A DNA stretch of 10,514 nucleotides from a bacterium (GTDB lineage: Bacteria; SM23-31; JAUVVT01), in contig JAUVVT010000022.1 in the NCBI GenBank assembly GCA_030604505.1, forward strand, positions 1-10,514, read 5' to 3'. The notes beneath the pieces are model-generated. The model saw nothing but the letters and a program-made list of their open reading frames with translations. It was not told the origin of the DNA and ran no database searches. Position numbers and translations under genes: made by a program. Positions 1 through 6,974 of the stretch are shown one piece after another (position 1 is the stretch's first letter; each line of letters starts with the position of its first letter).

Positions 1-58
1 ACTTGTGAAAGTTTACTTTTTTGCAAAGTTAGTATTTAGAAAAAAGAAGAGATAAGAT
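1..58 (+). other. Leader of rnfE and unresolved end of the upstream gene
   Basis: By the usual C-D-G-E-A-B order, rnfG would lie immediately upstream of rnfE. One plus-strand frame is open from base 2 to a TAA at 53-55 and another from base 1 to a TAG at 37-39, but neither short tail (17 and 12 residues) is recognisable as the RnfG C-terminus. I cannot say which, if either, is coding. A purine-rich stretch (AAGAAGAGA, about 44-52) ahead of the ATG at 59 is the likely ribosome binding site of rnfE. Confidence 0.3.
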
Positions 59-700
59 ATGGCGGACAAAAGTTTATTTACAGAATTTATAAAGGGAATT
101 TACAAGGAAAATCCTGTGACGGTGCTGTTCCTTGGATTATGTCCCACACTTGCGGTAACAACATCGCTGATTAATGGACTGGGAATGGGGATTGCCTCCA
201 CTTTTGTTTTGTTTTTTTCAAACATAATAGTTGCTTCGGTAAAAGGAATTGTCCCGAAAAAAATCAGAATTCCTATATTTATAATAGTGATAGCTACATT
301 TGTTACTATTGTTGAACTTGTGCTGGCAGGATATTTCCCATCTTTATCGAAATCACTTGGAATATATGTTCCGCTTATAGTGGTGAACTGCGTAATTCTT
401 GGCAGAGCGGAAGCTTTTGCCAGCCGAAACTCTATTGGCAGGTCGATTATCGATGCATTGGGAATGGGGATTGGTTTTACACTTATATTAGCGATACTCG
501 GAAGCATCAGAGAAATCCTGGGAGACGGCAGACTGCTTGGACATTATCTTTTTGGAGCGGGGTTTGAACCTGTATTAATAATGATTCTGCCGCCGGGAGC
601 GTTTATTCTTATTGGGCTTATTATGGGGCTCATAAAGCTGTTTGAACTAAAAAAATCCCATAAGATTTTTCTGAAATATAAAAAAAATATTAGAACTTAA
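59..700 (+). CDS. rnfE: Rnf complex subunit RnfE (ion-translocating ferredoxin:NAD+ oxidoreductase)
   Basis: Integral membrane subunit of the Rnf complex, which passes electrons from reduced ferredoxin to NAD+ while pumping Na+ or H+. The 213-residue product has the family signatures: ENPVTVLFLGLCPTLAVTTS (residues 17-36), GIYVPLIVVNC (101-111), GRAEAFASRN (115-124) and the GMGIGFTL...SIREILGDGR segment (135-158). About six hydrophobic segments are visible. Cys28 and Cys111 sit in two half-membrane motifs that, in the RnfA/RnfE and NqrD/NqrE families, are known to bind an iron-sulfur cluster within the membrane together with the partner subunit. The length is normal apart from a lysine-rich C-terminal tail (about 198-210). 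It is followed 24 bases later by rnfA, its paralogue with inverted topology, so the two are almost certainly co-transcribed. The start at 59 has a purine-rich upstream stretch and gives the standard N-terminus. Confidence 0.95.
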   Translation: MADKSLFTEFIKGIYKENPVTVLFLGLCPTLAVTTSLINGLGMGIASTFVLFFSNIIVASVKGIVPKKIRIPIFIIVIATFVTIVELVLAGYFPSLSKSLGIYVPLIVVNCVILGRAEAFASRNSIGRSIIDALGMGIGFTLILAILGSIREILGDGRLLGHYLFGAGFEPVLIMILPPGAFILIGLIMGLIKLFELKKSHKIFLKYKKNIRT

Positions 701-724
701 ATAAAAAATATAACAGGTAATATA

Positions 725-1375
725 ATGGATTTAAAATTATTACTAATTATTGCTATATATTCAATATTTATCCAAAACTTTGTTTTGACAAGGTTTTTGG
801 GATTATGTCCGTTTATCGGAGTATCCAAGAAGATGAGTTCTGCGGTGGGAATGGGATTTGCGGTAATTTTTGTTATGACATTAGCGTCTGCTGTTACGTG
901 GTTTGTATATAACTATTTTCTTGACCCAACTTCAAGTATATTGAAGTATTTTTCAAGTAACGGAACTGCACCTGATTTAACTTTTCTCCGTACAATCGCT
1001 TTTATTCTTGTGATTGCTTCACTTGTTCAGTTTATCGAGATGTTTATTCAAAAGACAAGTCCTTCACTTTACAGGGCTCTCGGAATATATCTGCCTTTGA
1101 TAACCACCAACTGTGCGGTTTTTGGGGTCGCGGTATTGAATATTGACGGAAATCCAACAATCGGAATAGAAGAAAAGTTTACATTTATCCAGAGCGTTGT
1201 GCAGGGATTTTCGGCAGGTATTGGTTTTCTTATTATACTTGTTCTTATGTCGGGATTAAGAGAAAAATTGGAGATAAAAGAAGTTCCGGAATCTCTTAAA
1301 GGAGTTCCTATTGCATTTATTACCGCGGGATTGATGGCTATTGCTTTTTTGGGGTTTTCTGGATTGAGTTTATAG
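725..1375 (+). CDS. rnfA: Rnf complex subunit RnfA
   Basis: Second membrane subunit, homologous to RnfE but inserted with opposite topology. Family signatures seen are QNFVLTRFLGLCPFIGVSKK (residues 17-36), ALGIYLPLITTNCAVFGVAV (118-137) and the C-terminal segment GVPIAFITAGLMAIAFLGFSGL (193-214). Cys28 and Cys130 are the expected pair of intramembrane cluster ligands. At 216 residues it is somewhat longer than the roughly 190-residue norm I recall. The extra length lies in two loops (about residues 65-88 and 138-152), so this is loop expansion rather than fusion. The upstream AGGT (715-718) is only a weak Shine-Dalgarno match seven bases before the ATG. A 107-base gap with two hairpins separates it from rnfB, unlike the tight rnfE-rnfA junction. 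Confidence 0.95.
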   Translation: MDLKLLLIIAIYSIFIQNFVLTRFLGLCPFIGVSKKMSSAVGMGFAVIFVMTLASAVTWFVYNYFLDPTSSILKYFSSNGTAPDLTFLRTIAFILVIASLVQFIEMFIQKTSPSLYRALGIYLPLITTNCAVFGVAVLNIDGNPTIGIEEKFTFIQSVVQGFSAGIGFLIILVLMSGLREKLEIKEVPESLKGVPIAFITAGLMAIAFLGFSGLSL

Positions 1376-1395
1376 GATGCAATTTTAAAAAGTGG

Positions 1396-1415
1396 ATTCC
1401 CGCTTTCGCGGGAAT
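1396..1415. repeat. Perfect hairpin between rnfA and rnfB (dRS3-like core)
   Basis: ATTCCCGC and GCGGGAAT form an eight-base-pair perfect stem closed by a TTTC loop. The 20-base unit fits the pattern ATTCCC-N8-GGGAAT, the form of the neisserial dRS3 repeat. Similar motifs also occur as dispersed intergenic repeats in unrelated genomes, so no relationship is implied. There is no T-tract after it, so it is unlikely to be a simple terminator. It lies 20 bases after the rnfA stop codon. Confidence 0.7.
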
Positions 1416-1432
1416 GGCATTATTTGAATGAG

Positions 1433-1457
1433 GGCGAAGGTAAAGAACACCTTCGCC
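1433..1457. repeat. Second perfect hairpin between rnfA and rnfB
   Basis: GGCGAAGGT (1433-1441) pairs perfectly with ACCTTCGCC (1449-1457) across a seven-base loop. It lies 25 bases ahead of the rnfB start and 17 bases after the first hairpin. No U-run follows. In the rnf transcript it could act as an RNA-stability or processing element, or it may be one more copy of a dispersed repeat. The sequence cannot decide between these. Confidence 0.7.
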
Positions 1458-1482
1458 AGCACAAAACTGAGGGATTAATAGG

Positions 1483-2502
1483 ATGTTAGTTTTAGCTCCT
1501 GTGTTAATACTTGGGCTTTCAGGGATAATATTCGGTGCAATTCTTGCTTATGCATCAAAGATATTCTCAGTAAAGGTTGACCCGCGAATCGATGAGATAT
1601 ATGAAGTTCTGCCTGGTTCAAACTGCGGTGCATGCGGGGCGCCGGGTTGTCTTGGATATGCGGAATGTATCGTAACAGGTAGATCCGAAATGGATTTGTG
1701 TTCTCCGGGAGGCGAGGATGTATTAAAAATAATAGCTGAAATACTGGGAACGGAGGCAAAAGAGTTTGTAAAAATGAAAGCTGTTGTGCAGTGTAAAGGC
1801 GGAAAAGAAGAAGCAAAACAGCTGTTTGAATATAACGGGATAGAGGACTGCAGTGCAGCGGAACTTGTTGCGGGCGGTGGAAAGGCTTGTGTTTACGGAT
1901 GTCTAGGACTTGGTTCGTGTGTTAGGGCATGTCCGTACAATGCTATGTTTATGGGACCGAGTGAACTTCCGGTAGTAATTGAAGAATTATGTACGGGGTG
2001 TGGTCTCTGCGTCAAAGCATGCCCGAGGGATATTATGAAACTTGTTCCTGTAACACAAAAAATTTATCTCTGCTGCGTCTCAAAAGATAAAGGAAAAGCA
2101 GTTAAAGATGTCTGCACGGTCGGATGTACCGGATGTACATTATGTGCAAATCCAAAAACGACTCCATCAGGTGATATTGTTATGGATGGGAACCTGCCTG
2201 TGATCAATTTTACGAAAAATATCAATCTTGCTGCAGCTGTTCATAAATGCCCGACCAATAGCTTTGTTCAGGAAATTGAGTTTGAACCACTCGGTATAAA
2301 TGAAAATTGTGATAAATGTGCTGATAAAACTGCACAATTATGTGTTAAGACATGTCCTGTAAAAAACTGTATCACTTTAAATGAAGAAAAAGATATATAC
2401 CGGATAAATCAGGAAACCTGTATAGGATGCAGACTCTGTAAGCCGGTCTGCCCGAAAGATGCTGTTGAATTGAAGACCGAAGAAGAGGTCGTTGTAAAAT
2501 AA
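1483..2502 (+). CDS. rnfB: Rnf complex iron-sulfur subunit RnfB
   Basis: Electron-entry subunit that takes electrons from soluble ferredoxin. The 339-residue product starts with one hydrophobic anchor (residues 4-24). Next comes the Fes domain, C48-x2-C51-x4-C56-x16-C73, for one [4Fe-4S] cluster. Three ferredoxin-like domains follow. Domain 1 is C136/C140/C146/C150 with C170/C173/C176/C180, two clusters. Domain 2 has C211, C215, C218, C221 and C256. Domain 3 is C276/C279/C287/C291 with C313/C316/C319/C323, two clusters. In domain 2 the second CxxCxxCxxxCP motif has become N246-L249-A252-C256 and the fourth cysteine of the first motif is gone (K225), so only one of two clusters should remain. 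The total predicted is about six. GAGGG at 1469-1473 supports the start. The gene ends the rnf operon, 92 bases before a terminator stem. Confidence 0.96.
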   Translation: MLVLAPVLILGLSGIIFGAILAYASKIFSVKVDPRIDEIYEVLPGSNCGACGAPGCLGYAECIVTGRSEMDLCSPGGEDVLKIIAEILGTEAKEFVKMKAVVQCKGGKEEAKQLFEYNGIEDCSAAELVAGGGKACVYGCLGLGSCVRACPYNAMFMGPSELPVVIEELCTGCGLCVKACPRDIMKLVPVTQKIYLCCVSKDKGKAVKDVCTVGCTGCTLCANPKTTPSGDIVMDGNLPVINFTKNINLAAAVHKCPTNSFVQEIEFEPLGINENCDKCADKTAQLCVKTCPVKNCITLNEEKDIYRINQETCIGCRLCKPVCPKDAVELKTEEEVVVK

Positions 2503-2594
2503 TTATAGGGATTCACAAAGCCCCTGCTGGTGACAACACCTGTATTATCTATAAATATTCAGCAGACGCGATTTAATGTGTTTCCGTTTTATAC

Positions 2595-2633
2595 ATAAAA
2601 GCCTGCTAAACTTTAAAATCAGCAGGCTTTTAT
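2595..2633. terminator. Bidirectional intrinsic terminator between rnfB and the convergent gene
   Basis: A 13-base-pair perfect stem (2595-2607 with 2621-2633, core AAAAGCCTGCT / AGCAGGCTTTT) encloses a 13-base loop. On the plus strand it is followed by a T-rich tail (TTTATTTTTTTATC), a good fit for rnf operon termination. Read from the minus strand it also gives a GC stem followed by TTTTAT, so it can end the convergent gene whose stop is at 2662-2664. This is the strongest terminator in the window. Confidence 0.88.
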
Positions 2634-2661
2634 TTTATTTTTTTATCATAAGAGATATTTG

Positions 2662-5085
2662 TCAATCCAAACCATTCACAAACAGATTCATTGCTTCCGG
2701 GCATCCGTACATTATAGTAGAATAAGTTTTCCCTGAACCCGGTCTTGCAGTGGGTGCAACCTTGAGACGTTTGAACTTTGCATCCCACGCTTTTCTCAGA
2801 ATTCTCAGGTGTTCAGGATCGCCGTTCATTTTTACACTATTTACTACTGCCATAATTGTAACACCGATTTGCCTGATTGGATTTGAAGCCGGGCATGATG
2901 TATAACGCCAGTCGCTTTTTTGTTCTATCCATGTATCATTATTGAGAAATGTATTCCATTTTTTGACAGATTCCAGAATACGCTCATCCTCCGTAAGTTC
3001 ATAGTATCGGCTCATTCCGTTAATCCTCACTGAACCTATGAAACCGGCTTCTCCCACGTGTTTTGTTTCGCAATAGCAATGACCCCAGGGGAGTGTATGA
3101 AGCCACCCACCGCAGTTGGGGTCCTGTGCAGAAAGCGCATCATCGGCAAGCAATTTCATCCCATTAAGAAAACGTTCGTTAAATTCAAGGTCATAGGCTC
3201 CGGCTATTGCGAGCATTGTCCAACCGTTAACCCGTCCGACATGACTGCCGGTCTTGAAATTAAATTTTCTGTCCTCAACCAGTTTGACAAGATTCTCTCC
3301 AATTTTTTCCACAGTTTCTTTCATCCATGGGTCGCCGGTCAGAAAGTAATTATATGCCATACCCTGAGTAAAAATATGTCCTAAATTATAAGGATCAAGG
3401 CAGAGATACGGCGTTTTACTCCTTCCGGTTCCGAATGACACATAGAGTTCCCGGATTTTTTCAACACTGTAAAATCCGCTTACATGCCCGACACAATGTT
3501 CGTGAACCATTCCGGGACGAATTGGGTAGTTTTCTCTTAATCCCGAAAACTCTTTGAAATGCTTTTTCAGGTCTTCATTGATAAATTGTATAACATCGAC
3601 TTCACTGGTGTGACGTGCGGCAATATTGCCAACATGAAAATATTTAGGGTCTCCTGTCCGTGCGAACTGCATCAGGATATGCTTTGGTGTATCGTATTCA
3701 TGATTACCCCAGTTGCAATGCCTCTCTCCATACCAGTCTCCCCAGTTCATCTGCCCATAGTCGCGCTGAGCCTTGATGGAGTGGCAATAGCCGTTGTCAA
3801 AGAGGTTTTCCGCCCAATCGTCATATTCCCTCATACCCCCGCTTCCGGCAGCCGCTAAATATCCCCATACACCGGTAGCAATCGCCTGGGCCGGATCGGC
3901 AGACGGGACAAGGGGGGTATTTGCCGATTTTGCCAGCGAAGTTCCATCTCCAGATAGGTCCAGCCAGACCTGCCAGCGGGGTGCCTGCCCCTCCCTTAAA
4001 CGATAACAATTGTTCTCGAACAGATATTGATACTTGTACCAGGGCTCCATATGTCCAAAAGCACCTTTTTCAAATTCGGGGAACAAACCAATCTTTAAAC
4101 CTTTTGAATCCACCTCTATGCTCTTGGGCCACTGCTGCCAGAAATCTCTCAGGGCAACGGCTATAACTCCCTTGCCATCATCGATTTCTGCCCATCCGGG
4201 AGCTTTAGAGCCTTTATTTTTTTCGGAGATACCTTCAATCCGATAGTTCTCATCATCTATTTGGAACAAGCGAACTGTTGAAACGGATTTTCCGCTCCAT
4301 CCGGGAGTACCGCCTATTGCAGCAGCACGTGGTGCATCGAGAGGCACCACCTCAAGCTGCAGCCCACAGATATTATGCATCCAGCCGTTCTCTGCATCAA
4401 GGAGAATTTGCGGCTCAAGAAATACCTTTGATAGACCTGCAAAAATCGATGCACGCATTCGGAATCCAAAAATTCTTTTACCATTATCTGTGCGAAAAGA
4501 ACCCTTTAAAACCAAAGTAGAACGCATTTTGCCCTCTGTTTCAACATCTGCCGATTCAACAACGCCGCTGCATTTTTGACCCTTGCTGTCTGTTAATGTT
4601 AATTTGATATCAATCCTTTCAGATATGCGTAAAAGACCATCTTTCACGGGAGAAAGCTCCACTTCTCCCGATTCAACAACGGGCATTTCACTGTTTTTCA
4701 TCTGTACCGGAACATTCGGGTTAACTCCGCTAACATTTTCATCCCAGGACAGTTTAAAATTCGCTGCTCCACCGGGAGGAGGAGATGCCTGAAAATCAAG
4801 GAGAATCCAGCGAGCGCTTCCATCCTTCCACCTTGCAAGAACAGATGTCTGGGAAGGCACAGGATTGTTATCTTTATCATAAAGAATAAAATTTGAACCT
4901 TCGGGTGCGGTTCCCTGAGAAAGAGGAACTCCGCCTGTTACGGGTCGAAGTGATTTTAAGCCGGTCATATCATAAACATTAATATCGAGTCCTTCCACCG
5001 GTGTTTTACCCTTTACACACCCCTTAAACATCAAACCAATTAGAATAAAAATAAAACAGATGCAAAAAATTGTAATTCTTCTCAT
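2662..5085 (-). CDS. Exported PcRGLX/YetA-like protein (possible rhamnogalacturonan lyase)
   Basis: An 807-residue exported protein. Residues 1-23 form a signal peptide ending in MFKGC; Cys23 could be a lipidation site, but the lipobox (F-K-G-C) is atypical. Residues about 48-115 match the N-terminal RIFT-barrel domain of PcRGLX/YetA-like proteins (GVPLSQG at 52-58; SVLARWKDGSARWILLDF at 81-98). A beta-rich middle (about 120-380) and a C-terminal alpha/alpha-toroid-like region (about 395-800) follow, with conserved-looking segments NWGDWYGERHCNWGNHEYD (447-465), HEHCVGHVSGFY (528-539) and YNLGHIFTQGMAYNYFLTGD (566-585). The family includes fungal exo-rhamnogalacturonan lyase (PL26) and Bacillus YetA. 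Pectin degradation is therefore a family-based inference; I could not identify the catalytic residues. CAGGAG, nine bases before the ATG, sets the start. No SusC/SusD, transporter or other polysaccharide gene adjoins it. Its G+C content is visibly above that of the genes to its right. Confidence 0.8.
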   Translation of the reverse strand: MRRITIFCICFIFILIGLMFKGCVKGKTPVEGLDINVYDMTGLKSLRPVTGGVPLSQGTAPEGSNFILYDKDNNPVPSQTSVLARWKDGSARWILLDFQASPPPGGAANFKLSWDENVSGVNPNVPVQMKNSEMPVVESGEVELSPVKDGLLRISERIDIKLTLTDSKGQKCSGVVESADVETEGKMRSTLVLKGSFRTDNGKRIFGFRMRASIFAGLSKVFLEPQILLDAENGWMHNICGLQLEVVPLDAPRAAAIGGTPGWSGKSVSTVRLFQIDDENYRIEGISEKNKGSKAPGWAEIDDGKGVIAVALRDFWQQWPKSIEVDSKGLKIGLFPEFEKGAFGHMEPWYKYQYLFENNCYRLREGQAPRWQVWLDLSGDGTSLAKSANTPLVPSADPAQAIATGVWGYLAAAGSGGMREYDDWAENLFDNGYCHSIKAQRDYGQMNWGDWYGERHCNWGNHEYDTPKHILMQFARTGDPKYFHVGNIAARHTSEVDVIQFINEDLKKHFKEFSGLRENYPIRPGMVHEHCVGHVSGFYSVEKIRELYVSFGTGRSKTPYLCLDPYNLGHIFTQGMAYNYFLTGDPWMKETVEKIGENLVKLVEDRKFNFKTGSHVGRVNGWTMLAIAGAYDLEFNERFLNGMKLLADDALSAQDPNCGGWLHTLPWGHCYCETKHVGEAGFIGSVRINGMSRYYELTEDERILESVKKWNTFLNNDTWIEQKSDWRYTSCPASNPIRQIGVTIMAVVNSVKMNGDPEHLRILRKAWDAKFKRLKVAPTARPGSGKTYSTIMYGCPEAMNLFVNGLD

Positions 5086-5143
5086 ATTAAATTTCTCCTG
5101 TTTAAAATTTTGGTTCTTCTGGAAGTTTGTTTGATATGATTAA

Positions 5144-5168
5144 GGGCGGTTGGCGAACCGCCCCTGCA
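5144..5168 (-). repeat. Intergenic hairpin with CTGCA flank, copy 1
   Basis: GGGCGGTT (5144-5151) and AACCGCCC (5156-5163) form a perfect eight-base-pair stem around GGCG, directly followed by CTGCA (5164-5168). A similar 20-base hairpin followed by the same CTGCA occurs at 6900-6924. Each copy lies a little over 50 bases upstream of a minus-strand start codon and in the same orientation, so both appear to belong to one dispersed repeat family with a variable stem. Confidence 0.65.
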
Positions 5169-5171
5169 AAG

Positions 5172-5210
5172 TATTAAAAAAATATGTAACTATTAAAAAA
5201 TATAATTAAC
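5172..5210. repeat. AT-rich imperfect tandem duplication
   Basis: TATTAAAAAAATATGTAAC (5172-5190) is followed at once by TATTAAAAAATATAATTAAC (5191-5210), and the start of a third copy (TATT) follows. It lies upstream of the PcRGLX-like gene. It may be a protein-binding site, an UP-element-like A-tract region, or a slippage product in AT-rich DNA. Confidence 0.5.
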
Positions 5211-5232
5211 TATTCGATTTATTGAAAAGGTC

Positions 5233-5301
5233 CTGCCATAAAGCGGTCACTTTGTGAAAAACGATACTGAATCAAGTTCAGTACAGGGCTCAGGATGGCA
5301 G
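5233..5301. repeat. Composite inverted-repeat element
   Basis: CTGCCAT (5233-5239) and ATGGCAG (5295-5301) form an outer perfect inverted repeat enclosing 55 bases. Inside are a small TCAC/GTGA stem (5247-5257) and a TACTGAA/TTCAGTA stem (5265-5271 with 5277-5283). It has no coding capacity. The size and nested stems resemble the non-autonomous palindromic repeats scattered in many bacterial genomes. GGATGGCA (5293-5300) is shared, in reverse complement apart from its first base context, with the left edge of the element at 8994-9073. Confidence 0.5.
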
Positions 5302-5389
5302 ATTGGGATTTTCAGGCAACAGAATTAGATTGTTCAGGATGAAAAATAGAGATATCTGTTATTTCTAAATTAAATCTGCAACTCCGTCG

Positions 5390-6847
5390 TTATTTTTCAG
5401 ATGATTTTAAGCGTGAATAATATTCAACCTTTTGTTTTGCAAGGTTTAGATTTTCGCCTTCAACACCCAAGGCGACTTCTTTTCTAAATTCAATTTCAGC
5501 TTCCTCATACATTCCTAATATTTCATAAGTTAATCCTAAAATAGTATGAGATTCAGGAACATTATCATTATACATCATTGATTTTTCCAGATATTCCACA
5601 GCTTTTTGCAGTTCATTGGTGTTGTAGTAAGTATAACCCAATTCCAAAAGTGCGGCACTGTAATATGGGTAGAGGTCTGTAGCTTTTTTATAATATTTTT
5701 CAGCATTACCGTAGTTTCTCATTGCTCCTTCACATTTTCCAAGGTCATAATATGCATAAACGTATGAACTATCGTACTGAATAGATTTTTCATATTCTAT
5801 TTTTGCTTTTTCATATTGTTTTTGTTTAAAATACATATCCCCCATCAATTTATAAAAAGGTGCCTGGTCATCTTTTATTTTTAAAGCTTCATTCAGTTCG
5901 AGGACACTTGAGACCATATCCTTTTCAGAAAAGAATTCTTTTGCTTTATCGTAATGATTGTATGCCAACTGTGCATGCTTTAAATCTTTCACTTTATCTG
6001 AATATCTTTCCTCATTAAAGTTTCCCTCAATATTTGCAAATTCACTCGAATCTTTGAAAGATTTTGAAAGTTTTTCAATTCTCAATATTCTTTCTGAAGT
6101 TTTTGGATGTGAGGTAAAAAGCATCTCTAATTTTCCGGGTTCTCTATCATGTAAACTTTCTATTACCTCCATAACTCCTTTCATACCTTCCGGGTCGTAA
6201 CCTGTATTACAGATATATTCTACACCCAGCTGGTCTGCCTGGAACTCGTTTTTTCTTCCATATCCCAAGGAGACCATATTAAAGACAACCGAACTGGTAA
6301 GAGCAATTATATTTCTTATTTGTTCAGACTTTCTGCTTTTATGATACATTTGGTCAATGGTCAATCCTGCATAAAGAATATACTGAAATCCCAAAGCTTT
6401 GGACATCTGTGAAGCGCTGTGTCTTGCAGTTACATGTCCGATTTCATGCCCCAATACTCCTGCAAGTTCTGCCTCATTGTTTAAAGCATTAAGCATTCCC
6501 CTCGTGATATATACATATCCTCCAGGTACAGCAAATGCATTTATAATAGAAGAATTTATAACGATAAAATGGTAATCCAGGTAGGGTCTGTGGCTTTTTT
6601 TTGCTAAACTATTTCCAACTTCATTTATATATTCATTAAGTTCTCTGTCATTGTATGCCCCACCGTATTCAAACGTTACCTGAGGAGCATAATTATCTCC
6701 AATTTTTAACTCTTCGCCTTCACTTATCAGCATAAATTGTCTTTCGCCTGTAACGTAACTGGTCGCACAATTCGTAAATAATGCTATTATAAGTATTGCA
6801 GAAAAAAATATCCTTATATTTGCCATAATTTTAACCAGTTTAATCAT
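5390..6847 (-). CDS. M48 family metallopeptidase lipoprotein with C-terminal TPR repeats
   Basis: A 485-residue zinc peptidase of the M48 (Ste24/BepA/LoiP-like) family. The N-terminus has a hydrophobic segment (10-24) ending in ALFTNC, with Cys27 as the probable lipidated residue, followed by YVTGERQ, typical of secreted members. The catalytic domain (about 45-260) shows INAFAVPGGYVYITRGML (102-119), the zinc site HEIGH (134-138), the third ligand region EFQAD (201-205) and SHPKTSERI (246-254). Residues about 295-475 form a run of TPR-like repeats, for example LMGDMYFKQKQYEKAKIEYEKSI (334-356). The domain order matches E. coli BepA, which assembles or degrades outer-membrane proteins, so a periplasmic quality-control role is likely but inferred. 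No clear Shine-Dalgarno precedes the ATG; a second in-frame ATG at residue 8 is an alternative start. The gene seems to be its own transcription unit. Confidence 0.92.
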   Translation of the reverse strand: MIKLVKIMANIRIFFSAILIIALFTNCATSYVTGERQFMLISEGEELKIGDNYAPQVTFEYGGAYNDRELNEYINEVGNSLAKKSHRPYLDYHFIVINSSIINAFAVPGGYVYITRGMLNALNNEAELAGVLGHEIGHVTARHSASQMSKALGFQYILYAGLTIDQMYHKSRKSEQIRNIIALTSSVVFNMVSLGYGRKNEFQADQLGVEYICNTGYDPEGMKGVMEVIESLHDREPGKLEMLFTSHPKTSERILRIEKLSKSFKDSSEFANIEGNFNEERYSDKVKDLKHAQLAYNHYDKAKEFFSEKDMVSSVLELNEALKIKDDQAPFYKLMGDMYFKQKQYEKAKIEYEKSIQYDSSYVYAYYDLGKCEGAMRNYGNAEKYYKKATDLYPYYSAALLELGYTYYNTNELQKAVEYLEKSMMYNDNVPESHTILGLTYEILGMYEEAEIEFRKEVALGVEGENLNLAKQKVEYYSRLKSSEK

Positions 6848-6899
6848 ATTTATTTAATTACTAACTTTATTGAAAAGATAGCAGGTAAAAATTAATAAA

Positions 6900-6924
6900 G
6901 GACAACTCAAGGATTGTCCCTGCA
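6900..6924 (-). repeat. Intergenic hairpin with CTGCA flank, copy 2
   Basis: GGACAA (6900-6905) pairs with TTGTCC (6914-6919), and an inner TC/GA pair extends the stem with one bulged base. CTGCA follows (6920-6924). The overall size (20 bases plus CTGCA) and the preceding A-rich TAAA(G) match copy 1 at 5144-5168, although the stem sequence differs. It lies 52 bases upstream of the M48 gene start, in its promoter or 5' leader. Confidence 0.6.
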
Positions 6925-6974
6925 GATTGTAGAATTTATGATGAATTAATATATATTGCGTTTATTTCAACATA

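Larger units (their letters stand above)
5086..5389. other. Repeat-rich intergenic region (304 bases)
   Basis: No convincing reading frame is present. On the minus strand it starts with the ribosome binding site of the PcRGLX-like gene (CAGGAG, complement of about 5095-5100). It then holds a GC hairpin with a CTGCA flank (5144-5168), an AT-rich tandem pair (5172-5210) and a composite inverted-repeat element (5233-5301). The last 90 bases run to the stop of the M48 gene and contain a weak AAATA/TATTT stem with a T-run on the minus strand that might end that transcript; I do not call it. The promoter of the PcRGLX-like gene must be here, but I see no clear -35/-10 pair. Confidence 0.6.

Noticed and set aside
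1..55. Possible C-terminal tail of rnfG
   Set aside because: Two frames are open but neither is recognisable; with at most 17 residues visible the call cannot be supported.
100..507. Long minus-strand open frame inside rnfE (135 codons)
   Set aside because: It lies wholly within a recognised gene on the opposite strand, has no family features and reflects the codon pattern of rnfE.
1475..1816. Minus-strand frame overlapping the start of rnfB
   Set aside because: It is antisense to the conserved cysteine-rich Fes domain of RnfB and has no protein features of its own.
2524..2565. CTGCTG ... CAGCAG and GGTG-ACAA-CACC pairings after rnfB
   Set aside because: The stems are only 4-6 bases, with a long loop or a mismatch next to the stem; the real terminator is at 2595-2633.
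3058..4246. Several plus-strand open frames of 70-108 codons across the PcRGLX-like gene
   Set aside because: They are antisense to a well-supported 807-residue frame, and the products look like translated complement with no domain or ribosome binding site.
5340..5389. Terminator for the M48 gene (AAATA/TATTT stem around AGATATCT)
   Set aside because: The stem is only five A/T pairs; too weak to call.
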